Assembly: GCA_900552955.1 (NCBI GenBank) | Contig: USBO01000117.1 | Coordinates: 1 to 5,787, forward strand | Origin: an uncultured Alistipes sp. | Lineage (GTDB): Bacteria; Bacteroidota; Bacteroidia; Bacteroidales; Rikenellaceae | DNA length: 5,787 nucleotides | Direction of reading: 5' to 3' | Part shown: piece after piece, positions 5,272-5,787 of the stretch | Position numbering within the stretch: the first letter of the stretch is position 1 | How the letters are laid out: each line of letters starts with the position of its first letter | Made by a program: the position numbers and the translations under genes | Notes under the pieces: model-generated | Database searches by the model: none | What the model saw: only the letters and a program-made list of their open reading frames with translations | What the model was told of the DNA's origin: nothing

Positions 5272-5787
5272 ATGAGTTTCTACAAGATTCCCGCGAACTA
5301 CGCGCCCGGGTTCGTGCCGCAGCGGTACGTATTCCTCAACGACGCGGCAGCCTCGACGCTCACAGCGCGGATCGCCGACGCGCGCACCGACCGAACCGTG
5401 GCCGAACTGGCGCTGCGCGACCTTTGGATGCCGCAGATCGAGGTCTCGGCCCTCCTGCGGCGCATGAACGCCGCCGCCCCCTTCGAGACGGGAGCCACGG
5501 GGCTCTACGCTCCGGCGACACGCACAATGGCGCTGGCCGTGGCGGTCGGGAGCACCCGCGCCGCCGACCGCATCTTCCTGCCCGCGACCCGTGCGACCCG
5601 CGCCGGAGAACCGCTCACCACGCTGCCGGCCGTGCGGCTCATCGGCCGCACGGAGACCGACGAACTCTCGGTGCACTGCCGCACGCAATGCACGGCCGTG
5701 CTCACGGCAGTCGCCGCCGGCACGGCGACGCAGCACACCTACAGCGTGACGGCGGCGGGCGCGGCCCTCTTCCGGGCGCAGGGCAAC
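5272..5787 (+). CDS. Unrecognised protein, C-terminus cut by window edge
   Basis: An open frame from the ATG at 5272 (MSFYKIPANYAPGF) runs 172 codons without a stop to the window edge. It follows the 134-aa gene by 31 bp with no promoter or terminator between, so the two are probably co-transcribed. The protein is very rich in Ala, Thr and Arg, has no signal peptide or membrane segment, and shows a short local repetition of PATR (residues 80-83 and 104-107). Residues 118-160 alternate like beta strands and include two cysteines (C136 and C140). Codon choice is strongly C/G-ending, as in the neighbours, which supports coding. No family is recognised. If its neighbour is a tail terminator, a tail or other structural protein would be the natural guess, but the sequence itself does not show this. 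Confidence 0.72.
   Translation, partial: MSFYKIPANYAPGFVPQRYVFLNDAAASTLTARIADARTDRTVAELALRDLWMPQIEVSALLRRMNAAAPFETGATGLYAPATRTMALAVAVGSTRAADRIFLPATRATRAGEPLTTLPAVRLIGRTETDELSVHCRTQCTAVLTAVAAGTATQHTYSVTAAGAALFRAQGN

Overview
The window looks like chromosomal DNA from a high-GC member of the Bacteroidetes. An Alistipes-like (Rikenellaceae) host is the best guess. Both promoters that can be recognised carry the Bacteroidetes -7 element TAnnTTTG, starts are preceded by A-rich sequence instead of clear Shine-Dalgarno sites, and coding DNA is GC-rich with C/G-ending codons. The genus is an inference from style and not from a marker gene.

Positions 1-4419 hold five genes packed on the minus strand. 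In order of transcription they are mqnA (chorismate dehydratase of the futalosine route to menaquinone), corA (Mg2+/Co2+ channel), a YihY/BrkB-family inner-membrane protein with a C-terminal winged-helix-like tail, a Rossmann/DUF2520 protein, and a KdsC-like HAD phosphatase cut by the left edge. Gaps are 107, 48 and 4 bp, followed by a 28-bp overlap, so the last genes are almost certainly co-transcribed. A TAnnTTTG box at 4509-4516 on the minus strand can drive mqnA and perhaps the whole set. The products are a mix of housekeeping functions: quinone synthesis, ion transport, envelope, and sugar-phosphate metabolism. They share no single pathway.

Positions 4420-4835 are a 416-bp divergent intergenic region. 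It contains the mqnA promoter and leader (with a GNRA-capped hairpin), an AT-rich stretch with an inverted repeat, a strong plus-strand promoter (TTG at 4651 and TATATTTG at 4675-4682), and then a leader of about 150 nt. That leader carries three exact copies of TTATCAACA, a fourth copy with one change, and a pair of mutually exclusive hairpins. The 9-mer is one base away from the DnaA box TTATCCACA. This region is the least explained part of the window.

From 4836 to the right edge, two plus-strand genes follow that I do not recognise by family. The first is complete (134 aa), and its predicted helix/strand order resembles phage tail-terminator proteins. The second is cut by the right edge and is rich in Ala, Thr and Arg. 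They may be the start of a phage-derived or tail-like cluster placed next to core genes, but this rests on fold-pattern reading only.
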